A stretch of DNA of 64,000 nucleotides from Comamonadaceae bacterium. Its GTDB lineage: Bacteria; Pseudomonadota; Gammaproteobacteria; Burkholderiales; Burkholderiaceae_C. Where the stretch lies: assembly GCA_015999985.1 (NCBI GenBank), contig JAECRA010000009.1, forward strand, positions 1 to 64,000, written 5' to 3'. Below, piece after piece: positions 37,447 to 47,011 of this stretch (position 1 is its first letter; each line of letters begins with the position of its first letter). Position numbers and translations under genes: made by a program. The notes under the pieces were generated by a model. That model was not told the DNA's origin. It searched no databases and worked only from the letters and a program-made list of their open reading frames with translations.

Positions 37447-38139
37447 ATGTGCACCCGATACGTCGCACCAGAAGAGCGGGAGATTGAAGCCGTTTGGCAC
37501 ATCGGTGGGCGCAACCTGCCCCACTGGGATCGCAATGTGTTCCCACGTTCAAAAGGCGTTTACATCCGGCGAGCGCGCGACGATGCGGAATACAGCAAGG
37601 AACTAGTCGTCGGCCAATGGGGTTTGATCCCCTGGTTTGCCAAGGAAGCCAAGCTCAAATACTCCACCAGCAATGCCAGATCCGAAGAGCTCAGCGAGAA
37701 AGCGAGCTACAAGGAGCCTTGGGCACGCGGACAGCGCTGCATCATCCCCGCCTCTACGTTCGATGAGCCCAATTGGGAGACGGGCAAGAATATCTGGTGG
37801 AAGTTCGCACGCAAAGACGGACTGCCATGGGGCTTGGCTGGCTTGTGGAGCATCTGGACGGATAAATCTACGGGAGAGATTTACGATAGCTACACCATGC
37901 TCACGTTGAATGCGGATGCCCATCCCATCATGAGCCGCATGCATAAACCTGATCCCAAGTTAGCTGCGGACAAGCAAGACAAACGAAGTGTCATCTCGAT
38001 AGAACCCGAGCATGTGGACCTATGGCTCACGGGGACTATTGATGAGGTCGAGCCACTATTGCGAGCGCCTGCCATGGAGATTTTGGATGCCTACCCAGAA
38101 GGCTATTCCCGCGGATCTGACGAACTGCTTCTGCCCTAG
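37447..38139 (+). CDS. SRAP domain protein (YedK/HMCES-like abasic-site processing)
   Basis: MCTRYVAPEEREIE with Cys2 at the N-terminus, RRARDDAEYSKELVVGQWGLIPWFAKE, NARSEELSEKASYKEPW, RCIIPASTFDEP. Confidence 0.92.
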   Translation: MCTRYVAPEEREIEAVWHIGGRNLPHWDRNVFPRSKGVYIRRARDDAEYSKELVVGQWGLIPWFAKEAKLKYSTSNARSEELSEKASYKEPWARGQRCIIPASTFDEPNWETGKNIWWKFARKDGLPWGLAGLWSIWTDKSTGEIYDSYTMLTLNADAHPIMSRMHKPDPKLAADKQDKRSVISIEPEHVDLWLTGTIDEVEPLLRAPAMEILDAYPEGYSRGSDELLLP

Positions 38140-38236
38140 CCGGGCAAGTGGGGAAACAAGGCTATAATTTAAAGCTCAGCTATGACTGGCGCTTGGGGGA
38201 TTTTTTAAAAACTCCTTGATGCCCGTTATTCAGCAT

Positions 38237-38310
38237 GGCGCGATAGCAAAGCGGTTATGCAACGGATTGCAAATCCGTCTAGTCCGGTTCGACTCCGGAT
38301 CGCGCCTCCA
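38237..38310 (+). tRNA. tRNA-Cys (anticodon GCA), CCA encoded
   Basis: GGCGCGATAGCAAAGCGGTTATGCAACGGATTGCAAATCCGTCTAGTCCGGTTCGACTCCGGATCGCGCCTCCA; all stems pair. Confidence 0.97.
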
Positions 38311-38320
38311 AGGTTTCATA

Positions 38321-38354
38321 CGCCTCAGCACCCTTTTGGGTTCTGAGGCGTTTT
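38321..38354 (+). terminator. Terminator after tRNA-Cys
   Basis: CGCCTCAG...CTGAGGCG stem followed by TTTT. Confidence 0.8.
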
Positions 38355-38372
38355 GACGTTTGGGCGTTAATG

Positions 38373-38397
38373 CTCACTACCAACGGTTGGTAGTGAG
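38373..38397. repeat. 11-bp perfect palindrome CTCACTACCAA-CGG-TTGGTAGTGAG
   Basis: Two 11-bp arms with a 3-nt loop, separate from the tRNA terminator. Confidence 0.7.
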
Positions 38398-38429
38398 TCT
38401 GGCTTCATAAGAACAAGCCACCACAGCGT

Positions 38430-39524
38430 TCAACCTTTGCTGTCGGGACGCGGGACATCTCCTACGTCTGCGCCTTCTTCCGCCAGAAATTCGGCCGTTT
38501 CTACCTTGTCCTTGGACTCGACTTCCAAGCCCTCCTGCAAATCTGCGTTGGCGGGGTGGTATTGCACTTCCAACAAAACAGGAAAATGGTCTGAGTCAAT
38601 CGACGGCAGGCGCGCTACCTCGACGACCTGAAAGTGGTCGCTATGAAAGAAGTGATCAAGCGGCCAGCGGGCAAAGAAATAATTCGCATGGAAGCTGTTG
38701 TACATCCCTCGGCCCACGCGTGGGTCAAGCAGTCGACTGATCTTGCGGAACATGCGTGTGGTGGGCGACCAGGCGACGTCGTTCAAGTCGCCCGTGACAA
38801 TCACAGGCCCTTTTTCTTCTTGCAGGCTCTTGGCAATCAGGAGCAGCTCTACGTCGCGCTCGGTGGATTCTTCGTTTTCAGTGGGGCTGGGCGGAGCAGG
38901 ATGCAGAAAATGCATTCGCACCACCAATGAATCAGTGACATGCACACTCGCGTGAATGCTGGGCACGTCGGGCTCCACCAGGTAGGTGATTTCCTCATCG
39001 CTCAATTTGAGGCGCGAGTAGACGTGCATACCGTACAGGTTGTCCAGCGGACAAGTTATGCGGTAGGGATAGTCTTGCTCCAGCGGTTGCAACTGCTGCT
39101 GCCACCAGGCGTCCGTTTCCAAAGTGACCAGGACGTCAGGGCGGTGTTGCTGGACCAGATCAATCAGAGCGCGCGCATTGCGATTAGGCGTGAGGACATT
39201 GCAGGCCATGACACGCAGGTGTGGGTCGTCAGTTCCAGGAGACGCACTCATGACTTCGCGCTTGAATAACGGCGTGTAGGGCAAGATCCACCACGCTTGA
39301 TAAAGCAAGGTGAGAAAAAACACCAGTTGGAGCCCCCATTCCCAGTGCCCAGTCACCGCCGAAACAGCAGTGCCTACACTCCCCAATAAAGACAGCAGCG
39401 CCAGTTGCAAGCGGGGAAAGTCCCATATGCGTACCCACCATGCCGGGCTTTTCAGCCACGGCAATAAGGTGGCAATGATCAGGAAACCAGCCAGCGCCGA
39501 GAGGGTCCAGAGCAAAAAACTCAT
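38430..39524 (-). CDS. Endonuclease/exonuclease/phosphatase family protein with N-terminal TM segments
   Basis: LRVMACNVLTPNRNARALIDLVQQHRPDVLVTLETD, VIVTGDLNDVAWSPTTR, DSDHFPVLLEV. Confidence 0.88.
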   Translation of the reverse strand: MSFLLWTLSALAGFLIIATLLPWLKSPAWWVRIWDFPRLQLALLSLLGSVGTAVSAVTGHWEWGLQLVFFLTLLYQAWWILPYTPLFKREVMSASPGTDDPHLRVMACNVLTPNRNARALIDLVQQHRPDVLVTLETDAWWQQQLQPLEQDYPYRITCPLDNLYGMHVYSRLKLSDEEITYLVEPDVPSIHASVHVTDSLVVRMHFLHPAPPSPTENEESTERDVELLLIAKSLQEEKGPVIVTGDLNDVAWSPTTRMFRKISRLLDPRVGRGMYNSFHANYFFARWPLDHFFHSDHFQVVEVARLPSIDSDHFPVLLEVQYHPANADLQEGLEVESKDKVETAEFLAEEGADVGDVPRPDSKG

Positions 39525-39571
39525 GGGAGAAGCTTCATCGCAAAAAATCCCGGAACAACCCTCTCCGCTGC

Positions 39572-40144
39572 CTACTTGGCACGCAGAGTCTGAAGGGCAT
39601 TCGTCCAGCGCAGCAATTCGTCGAGCATGGCTGTTGCGGACTGCTGGTTGATCGGGTTAGCGGCCAGCCCACCCTCTACCTCAAGCTGCTGCGCGACGTT
39701 CACCACCGAGACGCCTTCGAACATGGGCACCATCTTGAATGTGTTCACCAGGCCCTTGGCGACCTGCACGGACCTCATGCCGCCGGAGATGCCGGCGTAG
39801 CCGACAAAGCCCACAGGCTTGTAATTCCACTCACGCGCCAGGTAGGTCAATGCATTCAACAGGGAGGCCGGTGGTGCATAGTTGTATTCAGGCACCACGA
39901 AGACGAAAGCATCAGCCTCAGAGACGCTGGCGCTCCAGGCGCGCGTATGTTCATGCACGTAGCGGCCAAAGCGGGGATGCTCTGGCTCGTCGAAAACCGG
40001 AAGATTGAAAGATGCAAGGTCGACAAGTTTCGCGTCGAACCCGCCATGGCTCTGCGCCACCCCATGTGCCCACTCGGCAACTGCGGGTCCCACACGAACA
40101 GGACGTGTGCTGCAGATTAGGGTATGAAGGACAGGACGTGTCAT
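39572..40144 (-). CDS. NADPH-dependent FMN reductase family protein
   Basis: LICSTRPVRVGPAVAEW, DAFVFVVPEYNYAPPASLLNALTYLAREWNYKPVGFVGYAG. Confidence 0.9.
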   Translation of the reverse strand: MTRPVLHTLICSTRPVRVGPAVAEWAHGVAQSHGGFDAKLVDLASFNLPVFDEPEHPRFGRYVHEHTRAWSASVSEADAFVFVVPEYNYAPPASLLNALTYLAREWNYKPVGFVGYAGISGGMRSVQVAKGLVNTFKMVPMFEGVSVVNVAQQLEVEGGLAANPINQQSATAMLDELLRWTNALQTLRAK

Positions 40145-40331
40145 GAATGTGCTTGATGAAGAATGAAAAATCGAGGAGGCTTGTGCTCCCGCGCTTCAGA
40201 TAGTAGCCACCTTTTGGAATCCTTGGCTGGCGAGAGCTTATGCAAATGGCTGGCGCTTCTGCCAGGAACGGTGTTGAGAGATCCCCCCTGCCTGCTTGCC
40301 GACTAATACCAAAAAATACGAAAGAGACAAC

Positions 40332-41531
40332 ATGAGCTTGCCATTCAGCCAAATCAAGATACTGGACTTCATGCGTTATATAGCCGGGCCGTTTGCAAGC
40401 TTTCAGTTCGCGGTCTTGGGAGCAGAAGTCATCAAGGTGGAGCCCTTGGAAGGCGACCCTACCCGCGAGGTAACGGCAGACAAATCATTGGCTGACGCCA
40501 AGATGTCGCCCATGTTCCTGGCCATGAACCTCAACAAGCGCAGCTTGGCGCTGGATTTGCGGTCGCCCCAGAGCATCTCCATCCTTCGTACCCTGGTCAA
40601 GGACATCGATGTCGTTTGCGAGAACTTCCGCCCTGGCGTTATGAAAGACATGGGCCTTGATTACGACACCTTGAAGGAGCTCAACCCGCGTCTGATCTAT
40701 TGCTCTATTTCAGGGTTCGGCCAGAACGGACCCGAACAGTACACCGCCGCCTTCGACGGCAAGATTCAGGCGATGTCTGGCGTGATGTCCATGAACGGCG
40801 ACCCCGCAGGAGGGCCCATGCGCATCGGGTTTGCAGCTTGTGATCTGATGGCGGGGTCGACCGGCGCCTTCGCCATCGCCAGCGCGCTATTCGAGCGCGA
40901 GCGCACAGGAAAAGGTGCTTTCCTCGACGTCGCCATGCTGGATTCAGCCCTGGCGTTCCTGTCATCGCAGGTGAGCGAAGCCACGATGACCGGCGTCAAG
41001 CACGCACAGATAGGAAATCAATCGGTCAGCCGCAAGCCCACAGGCAACAGGTTCAAAACTGGCGGCGGGGACATCGTGCTGGCAGTCATGAAGGAAAAGC
41101 AGTTCATCAATCTCATGCGAACGCTGGGACTTGGCGAAGCACTGCAAGACCCGCGATTTGCCAACTGGTCCACACGGATCGAGCATGAGCCGGCACTAAG
41201 GGAACTGATAGAAACCGCCATGTCGACCCAGAGCGCCGAGTACTGGGAAGAGACGCTCACCGCAGCTGACGTTCCTTGTGGGGCGATTCGCCGGGTCGAT
41301 CAGATCATTCAGCACCCCCAACTCAAGCACCGTGCAGTGCTCCAGAAGGTCCAGACGCCGAAAGGTGAAGTTTCGATGGCTGTCGCTGGCTTTCAATGGC
41401 CAGACAAGGCTCCGACTATCGAAAACTGCGCGCCCTACCTCGGCCAGCACACTGATGAGATTCTTCGCGACGCCGGTTACAGCGCCGAGCAAATCCAACA
41501 ACTTCGCGACCAGGGAACGCTTCAGGGCTAA
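40332..41531 (+). CDS. CaiB/BaiF family (class III) CoA-transferase
   Basis: ILDFMRYIAGPFASFQFAVLGAEVIKVEPLEGDPTR, NLNKRSLALDLRSPQSISILRTLVKDIDVVCENFRPGVMKDMGLDYDTLKELNPRLIYCSISGFGQNGP. Confidence 0.93.
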   Translation: MSLPFSQIKILDFMRYIAGPFASFQFAVLGAEVIKVEPLEGDPTREVTADKSLADAKMSPMFLAMNLNKRSLALDLRSPQSISILRTLVKDIDVVCENFRPGVMKDMGLDYDTLKELNPRLIYCSISGFGQNGPEQYTAAFDGKIQAMSGVMSMNGDPAGGPMRIGFAACDLMAGSTGAFAIASALFERERTGKGAFLDVAMLDSALAFLSSQVSEATMTGVKHAQIGNQSVSRKPTGNRFKTGGGDIVLAVMKEKQFINLMRTLGLGEALQDPRFANWSTRIEHEPALRELIETAMSTQSAEYWEETLTAADVPCGAIRRVDQIIQHPQLKHRAVLQKVQTPKGEVSMAVAGFQWPDKAPTIENCAPYLGQHTDEILRDAGYSAEQIQQLRDQGTLQG

Positions 41532-41652
41532 AGCGTCCACAGGCCTTCCATAGGCCTGAAGCAACGGTGCGTCTGCCTAGTGTGCTGCTAGCAAGTTCGA
41601 CAGTAGTGGCGGCCTTGAACGAGAGAGGTCGCCAGGGCAGCCTTGTGGGAGC

Positions 41653-43341
41653 CTAGGGTTTGTAGACTTCAACCGTTTGCATCATGCCCATTTCCTCATG
41701 GTTCATCATGTGGCAATGCAACATGAAGATGCCGGTAAAGTCCAGAAAGCGAGAACGGAACACCACTTCACCGCCTTTGCGCTCGACGATCACGGTGTCT
41801 CGCCATTGTGTTACAGCCAGTGGTTTTCCGTTGACGGAGACAACTTCGAAGGGGTTGGTATGGATGTGAAAGACGTGGTCGTCATGTTCGTGCGTGTTGA
41901 TGATCTTCCACTCTTCCACAGCGCCCAGCTTGACGCGATGGTCAATGCGGCGCGGGTCAAATTTCTTGCCGTCAATGAAGAACCCGAACTCTTGCCAATG
42001 GCCCGCGGCGTCTGCCTCTGGCGCTGTCGCAGAGAACACCACGGTACGGGTGTTGGTGATTTCCGAAGCCTTGATGGACTCCAAGGGGGGCCGCGGCAAC
42101 GCCCTGGGCAAGTTCATATTCATGGGTGCACCAGACACCACCACCCGAGCCAGAGTGCCGGTGGGAGACGGATGCCCCTGATCGTAAGGTGCAGCATTTA
42201 ACTCATAGGTGCCTGCCGCCCCTGCACGAACCAAGACGTCGACTCGTTGGCCAGGCGCAATCAGGATCTGCCTGTGCGGCTCGACGGCCCCAAGCTGGAT
42301 GCCGTCATAGGCCACTGCATGCAGGTCATGCTTGTCCAGTACGAGCAGCAGGTCGTCCTGATAGCCCGCATTGAGTATGCGCCAGCGTTGCACCTCGCCA
42401 GGGCGCATGGAAATCATGGGTCTTCTTTGCCCGTTCACAGCCAGGAAACGCGTCGCAGTTTCCGGGAACAAGGTTTCGAAGTTCTCGATCATGCCGTGGG
42501 CGTCATGCACCACTTGGGTCAGCACCAAAAGACGCTCTTTGGCAGCGGCAATCTCCGGGACATCTGCAAAATCCCCTTCCACCACAATGGCGCCCAGCAT
42601 GCCACTCGACATCTGCACATCAGCACTTCCGTGGTGATGGGGGTGGTACCAATAGGTGCCTCTGGTGTGGTCCTGGGGAATCTTGATTTCGACGTTGTAG
42701 GTGTTGCCAGGTGCCATGGAGCGCATGACGTTGTCCGCAATGCCACTGGGGCTGACATGCGCACCGTGAAAGTGGAAATTGGTATTGTTGAATTGATGCG
42801 GCCGGCTCATGTCGGCGGGCATGGCGTCGCGGTTGGGCGGCAGATCATTGATCAGCTTGAGACGCAAGGTGTCGCCCGGCTTCACTCGCAGGGTAGGCCC
42901 AGGACTCGCGCCTTCATAAGAGCGTACATAAAGCCTGACGCCGCCCACATATCGGTAGGCATAGGCCATACGCAAGGTGGTATCGAGCACACCATTGACC
43001 GAGCGCCGGACTTCCGGCTCAAGCAGCGGCTGGTCCATGGCGGGTGCTCGTTTGTCTTGCACCATGCCGAGCGTAGGGGACATGTCCATATGACCATGGC
43101 CCATATGGCCCTGGGGGGCCTGTGGGGCGGGCTGCCCATGCATGGAATGATGCGAGTGGTCCGCGCCAGCAACCCTCCCGCTCAGCAAAAGCGCGCCAAG
43201 CCCGACGCCTCCATCAAACAACTGGCGCCGCGACAGCTTTTTCTTATTTTCGGCGGTGAGGATGCTATGGCTATCTTCCGGACCTTGCTGCACAGAGCTT
43301 CCCCTTAGTCGATCTATTTTTGGATGCATCCGTTGATGCAA
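41653..43341 (-). CDS. Multicopper oxidase (Tat-exported, His/Met-rich N-terminus)
   Basis: SRRQLFDGGVGLGALLL Tat-like signal; NFHFHGAHVSP, YWYHPHHHGSADVQ, HEHDDHVFHIHTNPF, MLHCHMMNHEEMGMM copper sites. Confidence 0.94.
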   Translation of the reverse strand: MHQRMHPKIDRLRGSSVQQGPEDSHSILTAENKKKLSRRQLFDGGVGLGALLLSGRVAGADHSHHSMHGQPAPQAPQGHMGHGHMDMSPTLGMVQDKRAPAMDQPLLEPEVRRSVNGVLDTTLRMAYAYRYVGGVRLYVRSYEGASPGPTLRVKPGDTLRLKLINDLPPNRDAMPADMSRPHQFNNTNFHFHGAHVSPSGIADNVMRSMAPGNTYNVEIKIPQDHTRGTYWYHPHHHGSADVQMSSGMLGAIVVEGDFADVPEIAAAKERLLVLTQVVHDAHGMIENFETLFPETATRFLAVNGQRRPMISMRPGEVQRWRILNAGYQDDLLLVLDKHDLHAVAYDGIQLGAVEPHRQILIAPGQRVDVLVRAGAAGTYELNAAPYDQGHPSPTGTLARVVVSGAPMNMNLPRALPRPPLESIKASEITNTRTVVFSATAPEADAAGHWQEFGFFIDGKKFDPRRIDHRVKLGAVEEWKIINTHEHDDHVFHIHTNPFEVVSVNGKPLAVTQWRDTVIVERKGGEVVFRSRFLDFTGIFMLHCHMMNHEEMGMMQTVEVYKP

Positions 43342-43392
43342 TAGATCAATTCTAAGTAAAAGTAACTACTGATTCAAATCTTATCAACGGGG

Positions 43393-44367
43393 TCATGGAG
43401 AGCCAAAAACCCCCTTCCACTTTTCAATTTCCTTGCGCATACGATCTTGAAAGGGTTCGGAACCCACTGGCATGGACTGACTACCCTGCGCGAACAGGCT
43501 CTTCATGCCTTCGCTCTTGAGTACCTTGGCAAGTGCATCCTCCAGCCGCTTGACGACTGAGGCCGGAGTGCCGCGAGGGACCACTACGCCAGAGATCGAT
43601 CCCACGTCAAACTCCACGCCAAGCTGCTCGGCCACGGTGGGTATTTTCGGCAGTCTCGGCACTCGTTGACTTGAAGTCACGCCAAGTGGGCGCATCTTGC
43701 CCGACTCGATGAATGGTCCAACCACCACTGTCTCGACAGCGGTGCTCTCAACGCCGCCCGACAACAAACCATTGACGGCTTCTGCACCGCTCTTATAGGG
43801 CACATGCAGGAAAGTCGAGTCCGTGGCCTTCGCAAGCGAACTCATGACCTGGTGTATTGAAGTGCCCAGTCCGGAACTCGCAAAGGCAACACCTTCTTTT
43901 TGCTGTTTGGCCTTTGCCACCAGAGAACGCAGATCCTGAATAGGTGATTTCTCCGAAACCACCAATACAAGCGGAGTGTTGGCAATCATCGAGATATAGG
44001 TGAAGTCCTTGACAGCGTCGTAGCTGAGCGACTTGTTGATCAAAGGGTTCACCGCCACCATCCCGTTGGTGATGACCATCAACGTGTATCCATCGGCTTT
44101 CGCGCGCGCCACTGCGCTTGCGGCGATGTTTCCACCAGCACCGGGCTTGTTATCCACCACCACTGGCTGACCGAGCTCCTCTTGAAGAAGCTTTGCAACC
44201 GTACGGGCGGTGACATCTGTAATGCCCCCCGCGCCGAAAGGGACGACCAAAGTCAGAGGCCGCGAAGGCCACCCCTCTGACGCGTAGGACGTACCCAGAA
44301 AGCTGATTGCCAGAAAGAGGCCGGCGAGCACCTTTTGGTACAAGACTCTGATCATGATTTTCCCCAT
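43393..44367 (-). CDS. Bug-family substrate-binding protein
   Basis: GWPSRPLTLVVPFGAGGITDVTARTVAKLLQEELGQPVVVDNKPGAGGNIAASAVA. Confidence 0.92.
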   Translation of the reverse strand: MGKIMIRVLYQKVLAGLFLAISFLGTSYASEGWPSRPLTLVVPFGAGGITDVTARTVAKLLQEELGQPVVVDNKPGAGGNIAASAVARAKADGYTLMVITNGMVAVNPLINKSLSYDAVKDFTYISMIANTPLVLVVSEKSPIQDLRSLVAKAKQQKEGVAFASSGLGTSIHQVMSSLAKATDSTFLHVPYKSGAEAVNGLLSGGVESTAVETVVVGPFIESGKMRPLGVTSSQRVPRLPKIPTVAEQLGVEFDVGSISGVVVPRGTPASVVKRLEDALAKVLKSEGMKSLFAQGSQSMPVGSEPFQDRMRKEIEKWKGVFGSP

Positions 44368-44623
44368 CTAGATTGGAATAATTTTTTGCCGTTCTTGCTG
44401 CACATGAAGTGGCACTGCTTTTCTTACGACCGGCATCACGGCCAATACCCCGGAACACAGTCAATGAACAGGGTTAGGTACCGGACTGCATCTGGACGTG
44501 AAGATGCCGGGGCGAAGCGCTTGTACAAGGCCTTGCACAAGCGCTTGCGCACAACCACCCTCTCTTGTGTGCCCGTCTCCATTGAATTGGCTCACAACGT
44601 CCAGAGCGCGGTCTATACACCCA

Positions 44624-45067
44624 TCAGTGCTCGAGGTCCGCAGCGGTTACGTCCTTGACTTCGCCCTTGATATTCATCCGGCCCTCGTACACCGGACGCC
44701 CACCAGTACTTGGGCCCTGATATTGAACGAAGAACAAGGTGCCCCCAGTCTCCGTGGTCATGGCGTCCTCGTAGTGCGGATCGGCGTGATATACGACGGT
44801 GCCAGGACCATAGACCGTGCCGCCCATGTTGAACTCTCCATCAATCACGTACCAGACTTGCGAAAAGTCGTGCTTGTGGAGCCGAAAGCCGGCACCAGGC
44901 TCATAGTGCAGGAAACCCGCATTCGGTTCTGTCGGTCTCGCCGGATTGGTGTGAAACAGGAACTTCGTCTTGTTCTTGAAACGACCCATTTCCCACTCCA
45001 TGGAATCGGGAGTGCGGTACTCGGGGGGGTTGTGCTTGCTGAGGTCAAGCTGAGCGTCATTGGACAT
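44624..45067 (-). CDS. Cupin-domain protein
   Basis: FLHYEPGAGFRLHKHDFSQVWYVIDGEFNMGGTVYGPGTVVYHADPHYEDAMTTETGGTLFFVQYQGP; start 45067 preceded by AAGGAG. Confidence 0.8.
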   Translation of the reverse strand: MSNDAQLDLSKHNPPEYRTPDSMEWEMGRFKNKTKFLFHTNPARPTEPNAGFLHYEPGAGFRLHKHDFSQVWYVIDGEFNMGGTVYGPGTVVYHADPHYEDAMTTETGGTLFFVQYQGPSTGGRPVYEGRMNIKGEVKDVTAADLEH

Positions 45068-45101
45068 TGCCATCTCCTTGGGAAAAGCGCCATCAGGCGA
45101 G

Positions 45102-46289
45102 TTACAAAACTTGGGGAATACGTGTAGCGGGCGGCGTGTTACGCGAGCGCCCACACCGGACTTGGCCATCGATCACCACCATGCCCACACCCGGCAAGTC
45201 GCCGGCGGCGATGCTTTCAAGCAAATTGGACTTGGAGGAATGCTGCGCGGTATCGAGAAACACAAAGTCGGCAGCCCGACCGGTTTCGATGAGGCCGCAG
45301 TTGAGATTTCGGATTCGAGCGGTGTTGCCGGTGGCAAAACAGATGGCCTGCTCCGCGGGTACTTCGCCAACACTGGAAAGCAGGGCCATCAACCGCAGAA
45401 TCCCTGTGGGCTGCACGCCGGACCCCGCCGGAGAATCCGTGCCGAGGATGACTCGGTCCAGTTGCTGCAGTTCCTTGGCCGTTCGCAGTGCAAACAGCGC
45501 AGCGAACTCGTTGCCGTTGTGAACAATCTCGATGGCCCTGCCACACCCCTCGCACAGACATCGAATCTGCCTGGTCGACAAGGCGGTGTGACCTCCGTTG
45601 ATGTGCCCGATGATGTCCGCATCCGCTTCCAGCACCATCTCGGCATCAACATATCCCGAGCCGGGTACGGAAGGGCCGCCGGTGTGGATGGTGGACTGAA
45701 TCCCATACTTGCGCGACCACTCGACCATCTTTCGCGCTGTTGGCCCGTCTTTGACAGACCCCAAGCCGATCTCGCCGAGCAGGGTGACACCCGCCGCCGC
45801 CAATTCTTTGAAGTCTTCCTCGACCATGCCCTGCTCAATGACAGGAGCACCTGCGAGCAACTTCACGCCGCCCGGGCGACTGTTTGCGTAGGCGCGTTGG
45901 GCCGTGATGGCCAGTGCCTTGATACCCACGATATCGCGCGGCCTGCCCGGCAGATGTACCTCGCCAGCCGAGATCATCGAAGTGACGCCACCGTTCATGA
46001 ACGACTCGATCCATCCAATCTGGTTCTGACGAGGCGTCCAATCGCCAAAAACCGGATGCACGTGGCTGTCGATCAATCCGGGAGCCAACGCGCAGCCATG
46101 GGCATCGATGACCATATCGGCCTGTTCCGCGTCGAGGTCGATTAACTTGCCAATTCCGGTAATCAATCCGTCTTGGCACAGGACGGCATCCGCATCCTTG
46201 ATTGGGCTTTTCAAGTCACCCGTCAGCATGAGCCCGACGTTCTTGATGAGGAGGCTTCCCGTGGAAGTAAGTGAAGTTTGGTCGTGCAT
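45102..46289 (-). CDS. Enamidase-like amidohydrolase
   Basis: LIDSHVHPVFGDWTPRQNQIGWIESFMNGGVTSMISAGEVHLPGRPRDIVGIKALAIT, LLGEIGLGSVKDG, STIHTGGPSVPGSG, IIGHINGGHTALS, VILGTDSPAGSGVQPTGILR, SRNTPPATR; resembles Eubacterium barkeri enamidase as I recall it. Confidence 0.72.
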   Translation of the reverse strand: MHDQTSLTSTGSLLIKNVGLMLTGDLKSPIKDADAVLCQDGLITGIGKLIDLDAEQADMVIDAHGCALAPGLIDSHVHPVFGDWTPRQNQIGWIESFMNGGVTSMISAGEVHLPGRPRDIVGIKALAITAQRAYANSRPGGVKLLAGAPVIEQGMVEEDFKELAAAGVTLLGEIGLGSVKDGPTARKMVEWSRKYGIQSTIHTGGPSVPGSGYVDAEMVLEADADIIGHINGGHTALSTRQIRCLCEGCGRAIEIVHNGNEFAALFALRTAKELQQLDRVILGTDSPAGSGVQPTGILRLMALLSSVGEVPAEQAICFATGNTARIRNLNCGLIETGRAADFVFLDTAQHSSKSNLLESIAAGDLPGVGMVVIDGQVRCGRSRNTPPATRIPQVL

Positions 46290-46294
46290 ATTCT

Positions 46295-47011
46295 TCAGAG
46301 AGAGAGGTACTGGCTTCGGATGTGCTTGTCAGCGATCAGCTCACGCATGTCACCGGAGAAACGAACCTGGCCACGCTCCAGTACATACGCACGGTCAGCG
46401 ACCAGGCTGGCGAAATGAATGTTCTGCTCCGAAAGAAGCACGCAAAGGCCTTGACTCTTGAGCTGGTGGATCATGTGCGCCATCTGCTCGACGATGACCG
46501 GGGCCACACCCTCGGAAGGTTCATCGAGCATGACCAGATAAGGGTTGCCCATCAAGGTTCTCGCCACGGTGAGCATTTGCTGCTCACCGCCGCTCATCTG
46601 CCCCCCGGGGCGCTGTTGCATTCGTCCCAGGTTCGGAAACATGCGAAAGAGCTCTTCCGTGGTCCAGGTGCGCATCCCCTCACGAGCCGGTTGAACACCC
46701 ACGGCCAGGTTTTCCATCACGGTCAGATCACTGAAGATGCGTCGCTCCTCTGGTACAAATCCCAGCCCGAGACGCGAGATTTGATGCGACTGCAGCTTGG
46801 AGACCTCTTGCCCCCGGAATACAACGGAGCCACTGCGCCTGCGCACCATGGCCATGATGCTTTTCATGGTGGTCGATTTGCCGGCTCCGTTGCGCCCCAT
46901 GAGGGCCACCACCTCGCCTGCGTGGACCTGCAAGTCGATGTCGAAAAGAATCTGCGCCCGACCGTAGTAGGCATTCAGTGCTTTGACCTCCAAAAGGGTT
47001 TTCATCGTCAT
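46295..47011 (-). CDS. livF: Branched-chain amino acid type ABC transporter ATP-binding protein (LivF)
   Basis: LLEVKALNAYYGRAQILFDIDLQVHAGEVVALMGRNGAGKSTTMKSIMAMV, MSGGEQQMLTVARTLM. Confidence 0.9.
   Translation of the reverse strand: MTMKTLLEVKALNAYYGRAQILFDIDLQVHAGEVVALMGRNGAGKSTTMKSIMAMVRRRSGSVVFRGQEVSKLQSHQISRLGLGFVPEERRIFSDLTVMENLAVGVQPAREGMRTWTTEELFRMFPNLGRMQQRPGGQMSGGEQQMLTVARTLMGNPYLVMLDEPSEGVAPVIVEQMAHMIHQLKSQGLCVLLSEQNIHFASLVADRAYVLERGQVRFSGDMRELIADKHIRSQYLSL

Noticed and set aside
42247-43308. 353-aa + strand ORF opposite the multicopper oxidase
   Set aside because: His/Gln-rich shadow translation; the minus strand has all copper-site motifs.
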